64,000 bases of DNA from Eutreptiella sp. 'Long Island Sound 2002' (GCA_964036045.1 OZ038385.1:37957218-38021217), one strand, 5' to 3'. Positions 1-15,500 are shown, numbered from the stretch's first letter. Notes: generated by a model from the sequence alone, not told the origin. Translations and numbers: made by a program.

Positions 1-2493
1 CGGAACCAGCGGAACATGTGCTCCCGGAACATGTTCCGGTGGTTCCGGAACATGTTCCGGTGGTCCCGGAACATGTTCCGGTGGTTCCGGAACATGTTCC
101 GGTGCTCCCGGAACATCTTCCGGTGGTTCCGGAACATGTTCGGGTGCGGCCGGAACATGTTCCGGTGGTCCCGGAACATGTTCCGGCAGCACCGGAACAT
201 GTTCCGGAACCACCGGAACATGTTCCGGGACCATCGGAACATGTTCCGGGAGCACCGGAACATGTTCCGGAACCACCGGAACATGTTCCGGAAGCACCGG
301 AACATGTTCCGGAAGCACCGGAACATGTTCCAGGACCACCGGAACATGTTCCGGTGCTTCCGGAACATGTTCCGGAACCAGCGGAACATGTTCCGGAACC
401 AGCGGAACATGTTCCGGAACCACCGGAACATGTTCCGGTGCTTCCGGAACATGTTCCGGTGCTTCCGGAACATGTTCCGCTGGTTCCGGAACATGTTCCG
501 GGACCACTGGAACATGTTCCGGAACCAGCGGAACATGTTCCGGAAGCACCGGAACATGTTCCGGAAGCACCGGAACATGTTCGGGGACCACCGGAACATG
601 TTCCGCAAGCACCGGAACATGTTCCGCAAGCAGCGGAACATGTTTCCGGACCACCGGAACATGTTCCGGGAGCACCGGAACATGTTCCGGAACCACCGGA
701 ACATGGGCCGGAACCACCGGAAGATGTTCCGGGAGCACCGGAACATGTTCCGGAACCAGCGGAACATGTTCCGGAACCACCGGAACATGTTCCGCAAGCA
801 CCGGAACATGTTCTGGAACCACCGGAACATGTCCCGGAACCACCGGAACATGTTCCGGGAACACCGGAACATGTTCCGGAAGCACCGGAACATGTTCCGG
901 GACCACCGGAAGATGTTCTGGAAGCACCGGAACATGTTCCGGGACCACCGGAACATGTTCCGGGACCACCGGAACGTGTTCCGGAACCACCGGAACGTGT
1001 TCCGCAACCACCGGAACATGTTCCGGGACCACCGGATCATGTTCCGGAAGCACTGGAACATGTTCCGGGACCACCGGAACATGTTCCGGAACCACCGGAA
1101 CATGTTCTGGGACCACCGGAACATGTTCCGGAACCACCGGAACATGTTCCGGAACCAGCGGAACATGTTCCGGAACCACCGGAACATGTTCTGGAAGCAC
1201 CGGAACATGTTCCGGGAACACCGGAACATGTTCCGGAACCACCGGAACATGTTCCGGGACCACCGGAACATGTTCCGGAACCAGCGGAACATGTTCCGGA
1301 ACCACCGGAACATGTTCCGGAACCACCGGAACATGTTCCGGCACCACCGGAACATGTTCCGGGACCACTGGAACATGTTCCGGAACCAGCGGAACATGTT
1401 CCGGAAGCACCGGAACATGTTTCCGGACCACCGGAACATGTTCCGGGAGCACCGGAACATGTTCCGGAACCACCGGAACATGGGCCGGAACCACCGGAAG
1501 ATGTTCCGGGAGCACCGGAACATGTTCCGGAACCAGCGGAACATGTTCCGGAACCACCGGAACATGTTCCGGGAACACCGGAACATGTTCCGGAACCACC
1601 GGAACATGTTCCGGAACCACCGGAACAGGTTCCGGGACCACCGGAACATGTTCCGCAAGCACCGGAACATGTTCCGCAAGCACCGGAACATGTTCCCGGA
1701 CCACCGGAACATGTTCCGGGAGCACCGGAACATGTTCCGCAACCACCGGAACATGTTCTGGAACCACCGGAACATGTCCCGGAACCACCGGAACATGTTC
1801 CGGGAACACCGGAACATGTTCCGGAACCACCAGAACATGTCCCGGAACCACCGGAGCATGTTCCGGAACCCCCGGAACAGGTTCCGGGACCACCGGAACA
1901 TGTTCCGCAAGCACCGGAACATGTTCCGCAAGCACCGGAACATGTTCCGGGACCACCGGAACATGTTCCGGGAGCACCGGAACATGTTCCGGAACCACCG
2001 GAACATGTTCCGGGAGGACCGGAACATGTTCCGGAACCAGCGGAACATGTTCCGGAACCACCGGAACATGTTCCGCAAGCACCGGAACATGTTCCGGAAC
2101 CACCGGAACATGTTCCGGAACCACCAGAACATGTTCCGGAAGCACCGGAAGATGTTCCGGGACCACCGGAACATGTTCCGCAAGCACCGGAACATGTTCC
2201 GGGACCACCGGAACATGTTCCGGGACCACCCGAACATGTTCCGGAACCAGCGGAACATGTTCCGGGAGCACCGGAACATGTTCCGGGACCACCGGAACAT
2301 GTTCCGGAACCACCGGAACATGTTCCGGAACCACCGGAACATGTTCCGGAACCACCGGAACATGTTCCGGAACCAGCGGAACATCTTCCGGAACCACCGG
2401 AACATGTTCCGGGAGCACCGGAACATGTTCCGGGAGCACCGGAACATGTTCCGGGACCACCGGAACATCTTCCGGTGGTTCCGGAACATGTTC
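1..2493 (+). repeat. Higher-order repeat A, copy 1
   Basis: The block starts with a damaged unit in which six bases (TTCCGG) are missing, so that ACATG runs straight into TGCTCCCGG at 15-25. The same lesion followed by the same order of reversed linkers recurs at 2494 and 5701, which defines three copies of a higher-order unit. Copy 1 spans 119 monomers minus 6 bp. An internal duplication is visible from the rare GGGCC-containing dyad variant (ACATGGGCC) near 703 and 1483, about 780 bp apart. Confidence 0.8.
19..170 (-). repeat. Reversed-linker block 1
   Basis: Eight consecutive linkers read TGCTC, TGGTT, TGGTC, TGGTT, TGCTC, TGGTT, TGCGG and TGGTC. Apart from the odd TGCGG, these are reverse complements of the standard forward linkers. 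The dyads between them are unchanged. The block is bounded on the left by the 6-bp-deleted unit and on the right by a CAGCA linker. Confidence 0.85.
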
Positions 2494-5400
2494 CGGAACC
2501 AGCGGAACATGTGCTCCCGGAACATGTTCCGGTGGTTCCGGAACATGTTCCGGTGGTCCCGGAACATGTTCGGGTGGTTCCGGAACATGTTCCGGTGCTC
2601 CCGGAACATCTTCCGGTGGTTCCGGAACATGTTCGGGTGCGGCCGGAACATGTTCCAGTGGTCCCGGAACATGTTCCGGCAGCACCGGAACATGTTCCGG
2701 AACCACCGGAACATGTTCCGGGAGCACCGGAACATGTTCCGGAACCACCGGAAGATGTTCCGGAAGCACCGGAACATGTTCCGGGACCACCGGAACATGT
2801 TCCGGGACCACCGGAACGTGTTCCGGAACCACGGGAACGTGTTCCGGAACCACCGGAACATGTTCCGGGACCACCGGATCATGTTCCGGAAGCACCGGAA
2901 CATGTTCCGGGACCACCGGAACATGTTCCGGAACCACCGGAACATGTTCCGGGACCACCGGAACATGTCCCGGAACCACCGGAACATGTTCCGGAACCAC
3001 CGGAACATGTTCCGGAACCAGCGGAACATGTTCCGGAACCACCGGAACATGTTCCGGAAGCACCGGAACATGTTCCGGAACCACCGGAACATGATCCGGG
3101 AACACCGGAACATGTTCCGGGACCACCGGAACATGTTCCGGGAGCACCGGAACATGTTCCGGAACCACCGGAACATGTTCCGGAAGCACCGGAACATGTT
3201 CCGGAAGCACCGGAACATGTTCCATGACCACCGGAACATGTTCCGGAACCACCGGAACATGTTCCGGGACCACCGGAACATGTTCCGGAACCACCGGAAC
3301 ATGTTCCGGAACCACCGGAACATGTTCCGGAACCAGCGGAACATGTTCCGGAACCACCGGAACATGTTCCGGAAGCACCGGAACATGTTCCGGGAACACC
3401 AGAACATGTTCCGGAACCACCGGAACATGTTCCGGGACCACCGGAACATGTTCCGGAACCAGCGGAACATGTTCCGGAACCAGCGGAACATGTTCCGGAA
3501 CCACCGGAACATGTTCCGGTGCTTCCGGAACATGTTCCGGTGCTTCCGGAACATGTTCCGCTGGTTCCGGAACATGTTCCGGGACCACTGGAACATGTTC
3601 CGGAACCAGCGGAACATGTTCCGGAAGCACCGGAACATGTTCCGGAAGCACCGGAACATGTTCGGGGACCACCGGAACATGTTCCGCAAGCACCGGAACA
3701 TGTTCCGCAAGCACCGGAACATGTTTCCGGACCACCGGAACATGTTCCGGGAGCACCGGAACATGTTCCGGAACCACCGGAACATGGGCCGGAACCACCG
3801 GAAGATGTTCCGGGAGCACCGGAACATGTTCCGGAACCAGCGGAACATGTTCCGGAACCACCGGAACATGTTCCGCAAGCACCGGAACATGTTCTGGAAC
3901 CACCGGAACATGTCCCGGAACCACCGGAACATGTTCCGGGAACACCGGAACATGTTCCGGAAGCACCGGAACATGTTCCGGGACCACCGGAAGATGTTCC
4001 GGAAGCACCGGAACATGTTCCGGGACCACCGGAACATGTTCCGGGACCACCGGAACGTGTTCCGGAACCACCGGAACGTGTTCCGGAACCACCGGAACAT
4101 GTTCCGGGACCACCGGATCATGTTCCGGAAGCACTGGAACATGTTCCGGGACCACCGGAACATGTTCCGGAACCACCGGAACATGTTCTGGGACCACCGG
4201 AACATGTTCCGGAACCACCGGAACATGTTCCGGAACCAGCGGAACATGGTCCGGAACCACCGGAACATGTTCTGGAAGCACCGGAACATGTTCCGGGAAC
4301 ACCGGAACATGTTCCGGAACCACCGGAACATGTTCCGGGACCACCGGAACATGTTCCGGAACCAGCGGAACATGTTCCGGAACCACCGGAACATGTTCCG
4401 GAACCACCGGAACATGTTCCGGCACCACCGGAACATGTTCCGGGACCACTGGAACATGTTCCGGAACCAGCGGAACATGTTCCGGAAGCACCGGAACATG
4501 TTTCCGGACCACCGGAACATGTTCCGGGAGCACCGGAACATGTTCCGGAACCACCGGAACATGGGCCGGAACCACCGGAAGATGTTCCGGGAGCACCGGA
4601 ACATGTTCCGGAACCAGCGGAACATGTTCCGGAACCACCGGAACATGTTCCGGGAACACCGGAACATGTTCCGGAACCACCGGAACATGTTCCGGAGCCA
4701 CCGGAACAGGTTCCGGGACCACCGGAACATGTTCCGCAAGCACCGGAACATGTTCCGCAAGCACCGGAACATGTTCCCGGACCACCGGAACATGTTCCGG
4801 GAGCACCGGAACATGTTCCGCAACCACCGGAACATGTTCTGGAACCACCGGAACATGTCCCGGAACCACCGGAACATGTTCCGGGAACACCGGAACATGT
4901 TCCGGAACCACCAGAACATGTCCCGGAACCACCGGAACATGTTCCGGAACCCCCGGAACAGGTTCCGGGACCACCGGAACATGTTCCGCAAGCACCGGAA
5001 CATGTTCCGCAAGCACCGGAACATGTTCCCGGACCACCGGAACATGTTTCGGGAGCACCGGAACATGTTCCGGAACCACCGGAACATGTTCCGGGAGGAC
5101 CGGAACATGTTCCGGAACCAGCGGAACATGTTCCGGAACCACCGGAACATGTTCCGCAAGCACCGGAACATGTTCCGGAACCACCGGAACATGTCCCGGA
5201 ACCACCGGAACATGTTCCGGGAACACCGGAACATGTTCCGGAACCACCGGAACATGTTCCGGAACCACCGGAACATGTTCCGGGACCACCGGAACATGTT
5301 CCGGAACCACCGGAACATGTTCCGGAACCACCAGAACATGTTCCGGAAGCACCGGAAGATGTTCCGGGACCACCGGAACATGTTCCGCAAGCACCGGAAC

Positions 5401-5700
5401 ATGTTCCGGGACCACCGGAACATGTTCCGGGACCACCCGAACATGTTCCGGAACCAGCGGAACATGTTCCGGGAGCACCGGAACATGTTCCGGGACCACC
5501 GGAACATGTTCCGGAACCACCGGAACATGTTCCGGAACCACCGGAACATGTTCCGGAACCACCGGAACATGTTCCGGAACCAGCGGAACATCTTCCGGAA
5601 CCACCGGAACATGTTCCGGGAGCACCGGAACATGTTCCGGGAGCACCGGAACATGTTCCGGGACCACCGGAACATCTTCCGGTGGTTCCGGAACATGTTC
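2494..5700 (+). repeat. Higher-order repeat A, copy 2 (expanded)
   Basis: This is the second copy of the block that opens with the 6-bp-deleted unit. It is 3,207 bp, or 153 monomers minus 6 bp, and so 34 monomers longer than copy 1. The extra material lies in the first kilobase; from about 3430 onward it follows copy 1 from about 360 onward variant by variant, including the ACATGGGCC pair (near 3784 and 4563) and the reversed TGCTT linkers near 3520 and 3541. Unequal exchange by whole monomers explains the difference. Confidence 0.8.
2512..2663 (-). repeat. Reversed-linker block 2
   Basis: This repeats block 1 linker for linker, again starting at the 6-bp-deleted unit, with small differences such as TTCGGG near 2569 and TTCCAG before the last linker. 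Confidence 0.85.
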
Positions 5701-6250
5701 CGGAACCAGCGGAACATGTGCTCCCGGAACATGTTCCGGTGGTTCCGGAACATGTTCCGGTGGTCCCGGAACATGTTCGGGTGGTTCCGGAACATGTTCC
5801 GGTGCTCCCGGAACGTCTTCCGGTGGTTCCGGAACATGTTCGGGTGCGGCCGGAACATGTTCCAGTGGTCCCGGAACATGTTCCGGCAGCACCGGAACAT
5901 GTTCCGGAACCACCGGAACATGTTCCGGGAGCACCGGAACATGTTCCGGAACCACCGGAAGATGTTCCGGAAGCACCGGAACATGTTCCGGGACCACCGG
6001 AACATGTTCCGGGACCACCGGAACGTGTTCCGGAACCACGGGAACGTGTTCCGGAACCACCGGAACATGTTCCGGGACCACCGGATCATGTTCCGGAAGC
6101 ACCGGAACATGTTCCGGGACCACCGGAACATGTTCCGGAACCACCGGAACATGTTCCGGGACCACCGGAACATGTCCCGGAACCACCGGAACATGTTCCG
6201 GAACCACCGGAACATGTTCCGGAACCAGCGGAACATGTTCCGGAACCACC
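5701..6250 (+). repeat. Higher-order repeat A, copy 3 (partial)
   Basis: The third copy begins with the same 6-bp-deleted unit and the same reversed-linker series. It tracks copy 2 for about 550 bp and then runs into a different neighbourhood rich in GATCCGGGAACACC variants. Two small differences from copy 2 are a CGTCTTCC in place of CATCTTCC near 5813 and the early loss of the copy 2 order after about 6250. Confidence 0.7.
5719..5870 (-). repeat. Reversed-linker block 3
   Basis: This is the third copy of the same eight-linker reversed block at the head of higher-order repeat A. Confidence 0.85.
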
Positions 6251-6540
6251 GGAACATGATCCGGGAACACCGGAACATGTTCCGGAACCACCGGAACATG
6301 ATCCGGGAACACCGGAACATGTTCCGGAACCACCGGAACATGTTCCGGGACCACCGGAACATGTTCCGGAAGCACCGGAACATGTTCCGGAACCAGCGGA
6401 ACATGTTCCGGAACCACCGGAACATGTTCCGGAAGCACCGGAACATGTTCCGGGAGCACCGGAACATGTTCCGGGAACACCGGAACATGTTCCGGAACCA
6501 CCGGAACATGATCCGGGACCACCGGAACATTTACCGCAAG

Positions 6541-8640
6541 CACCGGAACATGTTCCACAAGCACCGGAACATGTTCCCGGACCACCGGAACATGTACCGG
6601 GAGCACCGGAACATGTTCCGGAGCCACCGGAACATGTTACGGGAGCACCGGAACATGTTCCGGAACCAGCGGAACATGTTCCGGAACCACCGGAACATGT
6701 TCCGCAAGCACCGGAACATGGGCCGGAACCACCGGAACATGTCCCGGAACCACCGGAACATGTTCTGGGAGCACCGGAACATGTTCCGGAACCACCGGAA
6801 CAAGTTCCGGAACCACCGGAACATGTTCCGGAACCACCGGAACATGTTCCGGAACCATCGGAACATGTTCCGGAACCACCGGAACATGTTCCGGGAACAC
6901 CGGAACATGTTCCGGGATCACCGGAACATGTTCCGCGACCACCGGAACATGTTCCGGGACCACCGGAACATGTTCCGGAACCACCGGAACATGTTCCGGA
7001 ACCACCGGAACATGATCCGGGAACACCGGAACATGTTCCGGAACCACCGGAACATGTTCCGGGACCACCGGAACATGGGCCGGAACCACTGGAACATGTT
7101 CCGGAACCACCGGAACATGTTCCGGAACCACCGGAACATGTTGCGGAACCACCGGAACTTGTTCCGGAACCACCGGAACATGTTCCGGAACCACCGGAAC
7201 ATGTTCCGGGACCACCGGAACATGTTCCGGGAACACCGGAACATGTTCCGGGACCACCGGAACATGTTCCGGGACCACCGGAACATGTTCCGGGACCACC
7301 GGAACATGTTCCGGAACCACCGGAACATGTTCCGGAACCACCGGAACATGATCCGGGAACACCGGAACATGTTCCGGAACCACCGGAACATGTTCCGGGA
7401 CCACCGGAACATGTTCCGGAACCACCGGAACATGTTCCGGAACCAGCGGAACATGTTCCGGAAGCACCGGAACATGTTCCGGAAGCACCGGAACATGTTC
7501 CGGGAGCACCGGAACATGTTCCGGGAACACCGGAACATGTTCCGGAACCACCGGAACATGATCCGGGACCACCGGAACATGTTCCGCAAGCACCGGAACA
7601 TGTTCCGCAAGCACCGGAACATGTTCCCGGACCACCGGAACATGTACCGGGAGCACCGGAACATGTTCCGGAGCCACCGGAACATGTTCCGGGAGCACCG
7701 GAACATGTTCCGGAACCAGCGGAACATGTTCCGGAACCACCGGAACATGTTCCGCAAGCACCGGAACATGGGCCGGAACCACCGGAACATGTCCCGGAAC
7801 CACCGGAACATGTTCCGGGAACACCGGAACATGTTCCGGAACCACTGGAACATGTTCCGGAACCACCGGAACATGTTCCGGAAGCACCGGAACATGTTCC
7901 GGGACCACCGGAACATGTTCCGGAAGCACCGGAACATGTTCCGGGACCACCGGAACATGTTCCGGGAGCACCGGAACATGTTCCGGAACCACCGGAACAT
8001 GTTCCGGAACCACCGGAACATGTTCCGGAACCACCGGAACATGTTCTGGGAACACCGGAACATGTTCCGGGACCACCGGAACATGTTCCGGGACCACCGG
8101 AACATGTTCCGGGACCACCGGAACATGTTCCGGAACCACCGGAACATGATCCGGGAACACCGGAACATGTTCCGGAACCACCGGAACATGTTCCGGGACC
8201 ACCGGAACATGGGCCGGAACCACTGGAACATGTTCCGGAACCACCGGAACATGTTCCGGAACCACCGGAACATGTTGCGGAACCACCGGAACTTGTTCCG
8301 GAACCACCGGAACATGTTCCGGAACCACCGGAACATGTTCCGGGACCACCGGAACATGTTCCGGAACCAGCGGAACATCTTCCGGAACCACCGGAACATG
8401 TTCCGGAATCACCGGAACATGTTCCGGAACCACCGGAACATGTTCCGGGACCACCGGAACATGTTCCGGAACCAGCTGAACATGCTCCGGAACCACCGGA
8501 ACATGTTCCGGGAGCAACGGAACATGTTCCGGAACCACTGGAACATGTTCCGGAACCACCGGAAGATGTTCCGGGAGCACTGGAACATGTTCCGGAACCA
8601 CCGGAACATGTTCCGGGACCACCGGAACATGTTCCGGAAC
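6541..8640 (+). repeat. 1050-bp higher-order repeat pair
   Basis: The rare dyad variant CATGTACCGG occurs at 6591 and 7641, exactly 1,050 bp (50 monomers) apart. It is surrounded in both places by the same order of neighbours: CATGATCCGGG before it, ACATGGGCC and CATGTCCCGG after it, and later ACATGTTGCGG followed by a GGAACTTG unit. Two tandem copies are therefore present. The outer limits are approximate because the flanking monomers are near consensus. Confidence 0.7.
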
Positions 8641-9530
8641 CAGCGGAACATGTTCCGGAACCACCGGAACATGTTCCGGGAACACCGGAACATGTTCCGG
8701 AACCACTGGAACATGTTCCGGGAGCACCGGAACATGTTCCGGAACCACCGGAACATGTTCCGGGACCACCGGAACATGTTCCGGAACCACCGGAACATGT
8801 TCCGGAACCAGCGGAACATTTTCCGGAACCACCGGAACATGTTCCGGCAGCACCGGAACGTGTTCCGGGACCACCGGAACATGTTCCGGGAGCACCGGAA
8901 GATGTTCCGGGACCACCGGAACATGTTCCGGAACCACCGGAACATGTTCCGCAAGCACCGGAACATGTTCTGGGGGCACCGGAACATGTTCCGGAACCAC
9001 CGGAACATGTTCCGGAACCACCGGAAGATGTTCTGGGAGCACCGGAAGATGTTCCGGGAGCACCGGAACATGTTCCGGAACCAGCGGAACATGTTCCGGA
9101 ACCAGCGGAACATGTTCCGGAACCAGCGGAACATGTTCCGCAAGCACTGGAACATGTTCCGGGACCACCGGAACATGTTCCGGGACCACCGGAACATGTT
9201 CCGGGAGCACCGGAACATGTTCCGGAACCACCGGAACATGTTCCGGAACCACCGGAAGATGTTCCGGGAGCACCGGAACATGTTCCGGAACCACCGGAAC
9301 ATGTTCCGGCAGCACCGGAACATGTTCCGGAACCACCGGAACATGTTCTGGAACCACCGGAATATGTTCCGCAAGCACCGGAACATGTTCCGGAACGACC
9401 GGAACATGTTCCGGAACCACCGGAACATGTTCCGGGAACACCGGAACATGTTCCGGAACGACCGGAACATGCTCCGGGACCACCGGAACATGTCCCGGAA
9501 GCACCGGAACATGTTCCGGGACCACCGGAA

Positions 9531-12500
9531 CATGTTATTGTACCACCGGAACATGTTCCGGAACCACCGGAACATGTTCCGGAACCAGCGGAACATCTTC
9601 CGGAACCACCGGAACATCTTCCGGAACCACCGGAACATGTTCCGAAACCACCGGAACATGTTCCGGGACCACCGGAACATGTTCCGGAACCACCGGAACA
9701 TGTTCCGGCAGCACCGGAACATGTTCCGGAACCACCGGAAGATGTTCCGGGAGCACCGGAACATGTTCCGGAACCACCGGAAGATGTTCCGGGAGCACCG
9801 GAAAATGTTCTGGCAGCACCGGAACATGTTCCGGAACCACCGGAACATGTTCCGGAAGCACCGGAACATTTTCCGGAACCACCGGAACATGTTCCGGGAC
9901 CACCGGATCATGTTCCGGAAGCACCGGAACATGTTCCAGGACCACCGGAACATGTTCCGGAACCAGCGGAACATGTTCCGGAACCACCGGAACATGTTCC
10001 GGGAACACCGGAACATGTTCCGGAACCACCGGAACATGTTCCGGGACCACCGGAACATCTTCCGGAAGCACTGGAACATGTTCCGGGACCACCGGAACAT
10101 CTTCGGGAACAACCGGAACATGTTCCGCAAGCACCGGAACATGTTCCGGAACCACCGGAACATGTTCCGGGAGCACCGGAACATGTTCCGGAAGCACCGG
10201 AACATGTTCCGCAAGCACCGGAACATGTTCCGGAACCACCGGAACATGTTCCGGAACCACCGGAACATCTTCGGGAACAACCGGAACATGTTCCGCAAGC
10301 ACCGGAACATGTTCCGGAACCACCGGAACATGTTCCGGGAGCACCGGAACATGTTCCGGAACCACCGGAACATGTTCCGGCAGCACTGGAACATGTTCCG
10401 GAACCACCGGAACATGTTCCGGAACCACCGGAATATGTTCCGCAAGCACCGGAACATGTTCCGGAACGACCGGAACATGTTCCGGAACCACCGGAACATG
10501 TTCCGGGAACACCGGAACATGTTCCGGAACGACCGGAACATGTTCCGGGACCACCGGAACATGTCCCGGAAGCACCGGAACATGTTCCGGGACCACCGGA
10601 ACATGTTATTGTACCACCGGAACATGTTCCGGAACCACCGGAACATGTTCCGGAACCAGCGGAACATCTTCCGGAACCACCGGAACATCTTCCGGAACCA
10701 CCGGAACATGTTCCGAAACCACCGGAACATGTTCCGGGACCACCGGAACATGTTCCGGAACCACCGGAACATGTTCCGGCAGCACCGGAACATGTTCCGG
10801 AACCACCGGAAGATGTTCCGGGAGCACCGGAACATGTTCCGGAACCACCGGAAGATGTTCCGGGAGCACCGGAAAATGTTCCGGCAGCACCGGAACATGT
10901 TCCGGAACCACCGGAACATGTTCCGGAAGCACCGGAACATTTTCCGGAACCACCGGAACATGTTCCGGGACCACCGGATCATGTTCCGGAAGCACCGGAA
11001 CATGTTCCAGGACCACCGGAACATGTTCCGGAACCACCGGAACATGTTCCGGAACCAGCGGAACATCTTCCGGAACAACCGGAACATGTTCCGGAACCAG
11101 CGGAACATCTTCCGGAACAACCGGAACATGTTCCGGGAGCACCGGAACATGTTCCGGAACCACCGGAACATGTTCCGGAACCAACGGAACATGTTCCGGA
11201 ACCACCGGAACATGTTCCGGGACCACCGGAACATGTTCCGGAAGCACCGGAACATGTTCCGAAAGCACCGGAACATGTTCAGGGAGCACCGGAACATGTT
11301 CCGCAAGCACCGGAACATGTTCCGGGACAGCCGGAACATGTTCCGGGAGCACCGGAACATGTTCCGGAACCACCGGAACATATTCCGGGAGATGTTCCGG
11401 GAGCACCGGAACATGTTCCGGAACCACCGGAACATGTTCCGGGACCACCGGAACATGTTCCGGAAACACCGGAACATGTTCCGGAACCAGCGGAACATGT
11501 TCCGCAAGCACCGTAACATGTTCCGGGACCACCGGAACATGTTCCGGGAGCACCGGAACATGTTCCGGAACCACCGGAACATGTTCCGGAACCACCGGAA
11601 CATGTTCTGGGAACACCGGAACATGTTCCGGAACCACCGGAACATGTTCCGGGACCACAGGAACATGTTCCGGAACCACCGGAACATGTTCCGGAACGAC
11701 CGGAACATGTTCCGGAACCACCGGAACATGTTCCGGAACCACCGGAACATGTTCCGGAACCAGCGGAACATCTTCCGGAACCACCGGAACATGTTCCGCA
11801 AGCACCGAAACATGTTCCGGAACCACCGGAACATGTTGCGAAACCACCGGAACATGTTCCGGGACCACCCGAACATGTTCCGGAACCACCGGAAGATGTT
11901 CCGGGAGCACCGGAACATGTTCCGGAACCACCGGAAGATGTTCCGGGAGCATCGGAACATGTTCCGGAACCACCGGAAGATGTTCCGGGAGCACCGGAAA
12001 ATGTTCCCGCAGCACCGGAACATGTTCCGGAACCACCGGAACATGTTCCGGAAGCACCGGAACATGTTCCGGAAGCACCGGAACATGTTCCGGAACCACC
12101 GGAACATGTTCCGGGACCACCGGAACGTGTTCCGGAAGCACCGGAACATGTTCCGAAAGCACCGGAACATGTTCCGGGAGCACCGGAACATGTTCCGCAA
12201 GCACCGGAACATGTTCCGGGACCACCGGAATATGTTCCGGGAGCACCGGAACATGTTCCGGAACCACCGGAACATGTTCCGGGAGATGTTCCGGGAGCAC
12301 CGGAACATGTTCCGGAACCACCGGAACATGTTCCGGAACCACCGGAACATGTTCCGGAACCAGCGGAACATGTTCCGCAAGCACCGGAACATGTTCCGGG
12401 ACCACCGGAACATGTTCCGGGAGCACCGGAACATGTTCCGGAACCACCGGAACATGTTCCGCAAGCACCGGAACATGTTCCAGGACCACCAGAACATGTT

Positions 12501-15500
12501 CCGGAACCACCGGAACATGTTCTGGGAGCACCGGAACATGTTCCGCAAGCACCGGAACATGTTCCGGGACCACCGGAACATGTTCTGGGAGCACCGGAAC
12601 ATGTTCCGGAACCACCGGAACATGTTCCGGGACCACCGGAACATGTTCCGGGACCACCGGAACATGTTCCGGAACCAGCAGAACATGCTCCGGAACCACC
12701 GGAACATGTTCCGGGAGCACCGGAACATGTTCCGGAACCACCGGAACATATTCCGGAACCACCGGAAGATGTTCCGGGAGTACCGGAACATGTTCCGGAA
12801 CCAGCGGAACATGTTCCGGGAGCACCGGAACATGTTCCGGAACCACCGGAACATGTTCCGGAACCACCGGAAGATGTTCCGGGAGCACCGGAAGATGTTC
12901 CGGGAGCACGGGAACATGTTCCGGAACCAGCGGAACATGTTCCGGAACCAGCGGAACATGTTCCGCAAGCACCGGAACATGTTCCGGGACCACCGGAACA
13001 TGTTCCGGGACCACCGGAACATGTTCCGGAACCACCGGAACATGTTCCGGAACCACCGGAATATGTTCCGGGAGCACCGGAACATGTTCCGGAACATCCG
13101 GAACATGTTCCGGCAGCACCGGAACATGTTCCGGAACCACCGGAACATGTTCCGGAACCACCGGAATATGTTCCGCAAGCACCGGAACATGTTCCGGAAC
13201 GACCGGAACATGTTCCGGAACCACCGGAACATGTTCTGGGAACACCGGAACATGTTCCGGAACCACCGGAACATGTTCCGGGACCACCGGAACATGTTCC
13301 GGAACCACCGGAACATGTTCCGGGACCACCGGAACATGTCCCGGAAGCACCGGAACATGTTCCGGGACCACCGGAACATGTTATTGTACCACCGGAACAT
13401 GTTCCGGAACCACCGGAACATGTTCCGGAACCAGCGGAACATCTTCCGGAACCACCGGAACATGTTCCGCAAGCACCGGAACATGTTCCGGAACCACCGG
13501 AACATGTTCCGAAACCACCGGAACATGTTCCGGGACCACCGGAACATGTTCCGGAACCACCGGAACATGTTCCGGGACCCCCGGAACATGTTCCGGAACC
13601 ACCGGAACATGTTCCGGCAGCACCGGAACATGTTCCGGAACCACCGGAAGATGTTCCGGGAGCACCGGAACATGTTCCGGAACCACCGGAAGATGTTCCG
13701 GGAGCACCGGAAAATGTTCCGGCAGCACCGGAACATGTTCCGGAAGCACCGGAACATGTTCCAGGACCACCGGAACATGTTCCGGAACCAGCGGAACATG
13801 TTCCGGCACCAGCGGAACATGTTCCGGGAACACCGGAACATGTTCCGGAACCACCGGAACATGTTCCGGGACCACCGGAACATCTTCCGGAAGCACCGGA
13901 ACACGTTCCGGGACCACCGGAACATCTTCGGGAACAACCGGAACATGTTCCGCAAGCACCGGAACATGTTCCGGAACCACCGGAACATGTTCCGGAACCA
14001 CCGGAACACGTTCCGGGAACACCAGAACATGTTCCGGAAACAGCGGAACATCTTCCGGAACCACCGGAACATGTTCCGCAAGCACCGGAACATGTTCCGG
14101 AACCACCGGAACATGTTCCGAAACCACCGGATCATGTTCCGGGACCACCGGAACATGTTCCGGAACCACCGGAACATGTTCCGGGACCACCGGAACATGT
14201 TCCGGAACCACCGGAACATGTTCCGGAACCACCGGAACATGTTCCGGCAGCACCGGAACATGTTCCGGAACCACCGGAAGATGTTCCGGGCGCACCGGAA
14301 CATGTTCCGGAACAACCGGAAGATGTTCCGGGAGCACCGGAAAATGTTCCGGCAGCACCGGAACATGTTCCGGAAGCACCGGAACATGTTCCAGGACCAC
14401 CGGAACATGTTCCGGAACCAGCGGAACATGTTCCGGAACCAGCGGAACATGTTCCGGGAGCACCGGAACATGTTCCGGAACCACCGGAACATGTTCCGCA
14501 AGCACCGGAACATGTTCCGGAACCACCGGAACATGTTCCGGAACCACCGGAACATCTTCGGGAACAACCGGAACATGTTCCGGAAGCACCGGAACATGTT
14601 CCGGAACCACCGGAACATGTTCCGGAACCACCGGAACATCTTCCGGAACAACCGGATCATGTTCCGGAACCAGCGGAACATCTTCCGGAACAACCGAAAC
14701 ATGTTCCGGGAGCACCGGAACATGTTCCGGAACCACCGGAACATGCTCCGGAACCACCGGAACATATTCCGGGAGATGTTCCGGGAGCACCGGAACATGT
14801 TCCGGAACCACCGGAACATGTTCCGGGACCACCGGAACATGTTCCGGAACCACCGGAACATGTTCCGGAACCAGCGGAACATGTTCCGGGACCACCGGAA
14901 CATGTTCCGGGAGCACCGGAACATGTTCCGGAACCACCGGAACATATTCCGGGAGATGTTCCGGGAGCACCGGAACATGTTCCGGAACCACCGGAACATG
15001 TTCCGGGACCAGCGGAACATGTTCCGGAACCAGCGGAACATCTTCCGGAACCACCGGAACATGTTCCGCAAGCACCGGAACATGTTCCGGAACCACCGGA
15101 ACATGTTCCGAAACCACCGGAACATGTTCCGGGACCACCGGAACATGTTCCGGAACCACCGGAACATGTTCCGGGACCACCGGAACATGTTCCGGAACCA
15201 CCGGAACATGTTCCGGAACCACCGGAACATGTTCCGGCAGCACCGGAACATGTTCCGGAACCACCGGAAGATGTTCCGGGCGCACCGGAACATGTTCCGG
15301 AACCACCGGAAGATGTTCCGGGAGCACCGGAAAGTGTTCCGGCAGCACCGGAACATGTTCCGGAAGCACCGGAACATGTTCCAGGACCACCGGAACATGT
15401 TCCGGAACCAGCGGAACATGTTCCGGAACCAGCGGAACATGTTCCGGGAGCACCGGAACATGTTCCGGAACCACCGGAACATGTTCCGCAAGCACCGGAA

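Noticed and set aside
640-655. Compensated frameshift pairs (CATGTTTCCGGACC)
   Set aside because: Aligned with CATGTTCCGGGACC, these are explained by two substitutions (G to C, then C to T) and not by paired indels; the intermediate CATGTTCCCGGACC is also common.
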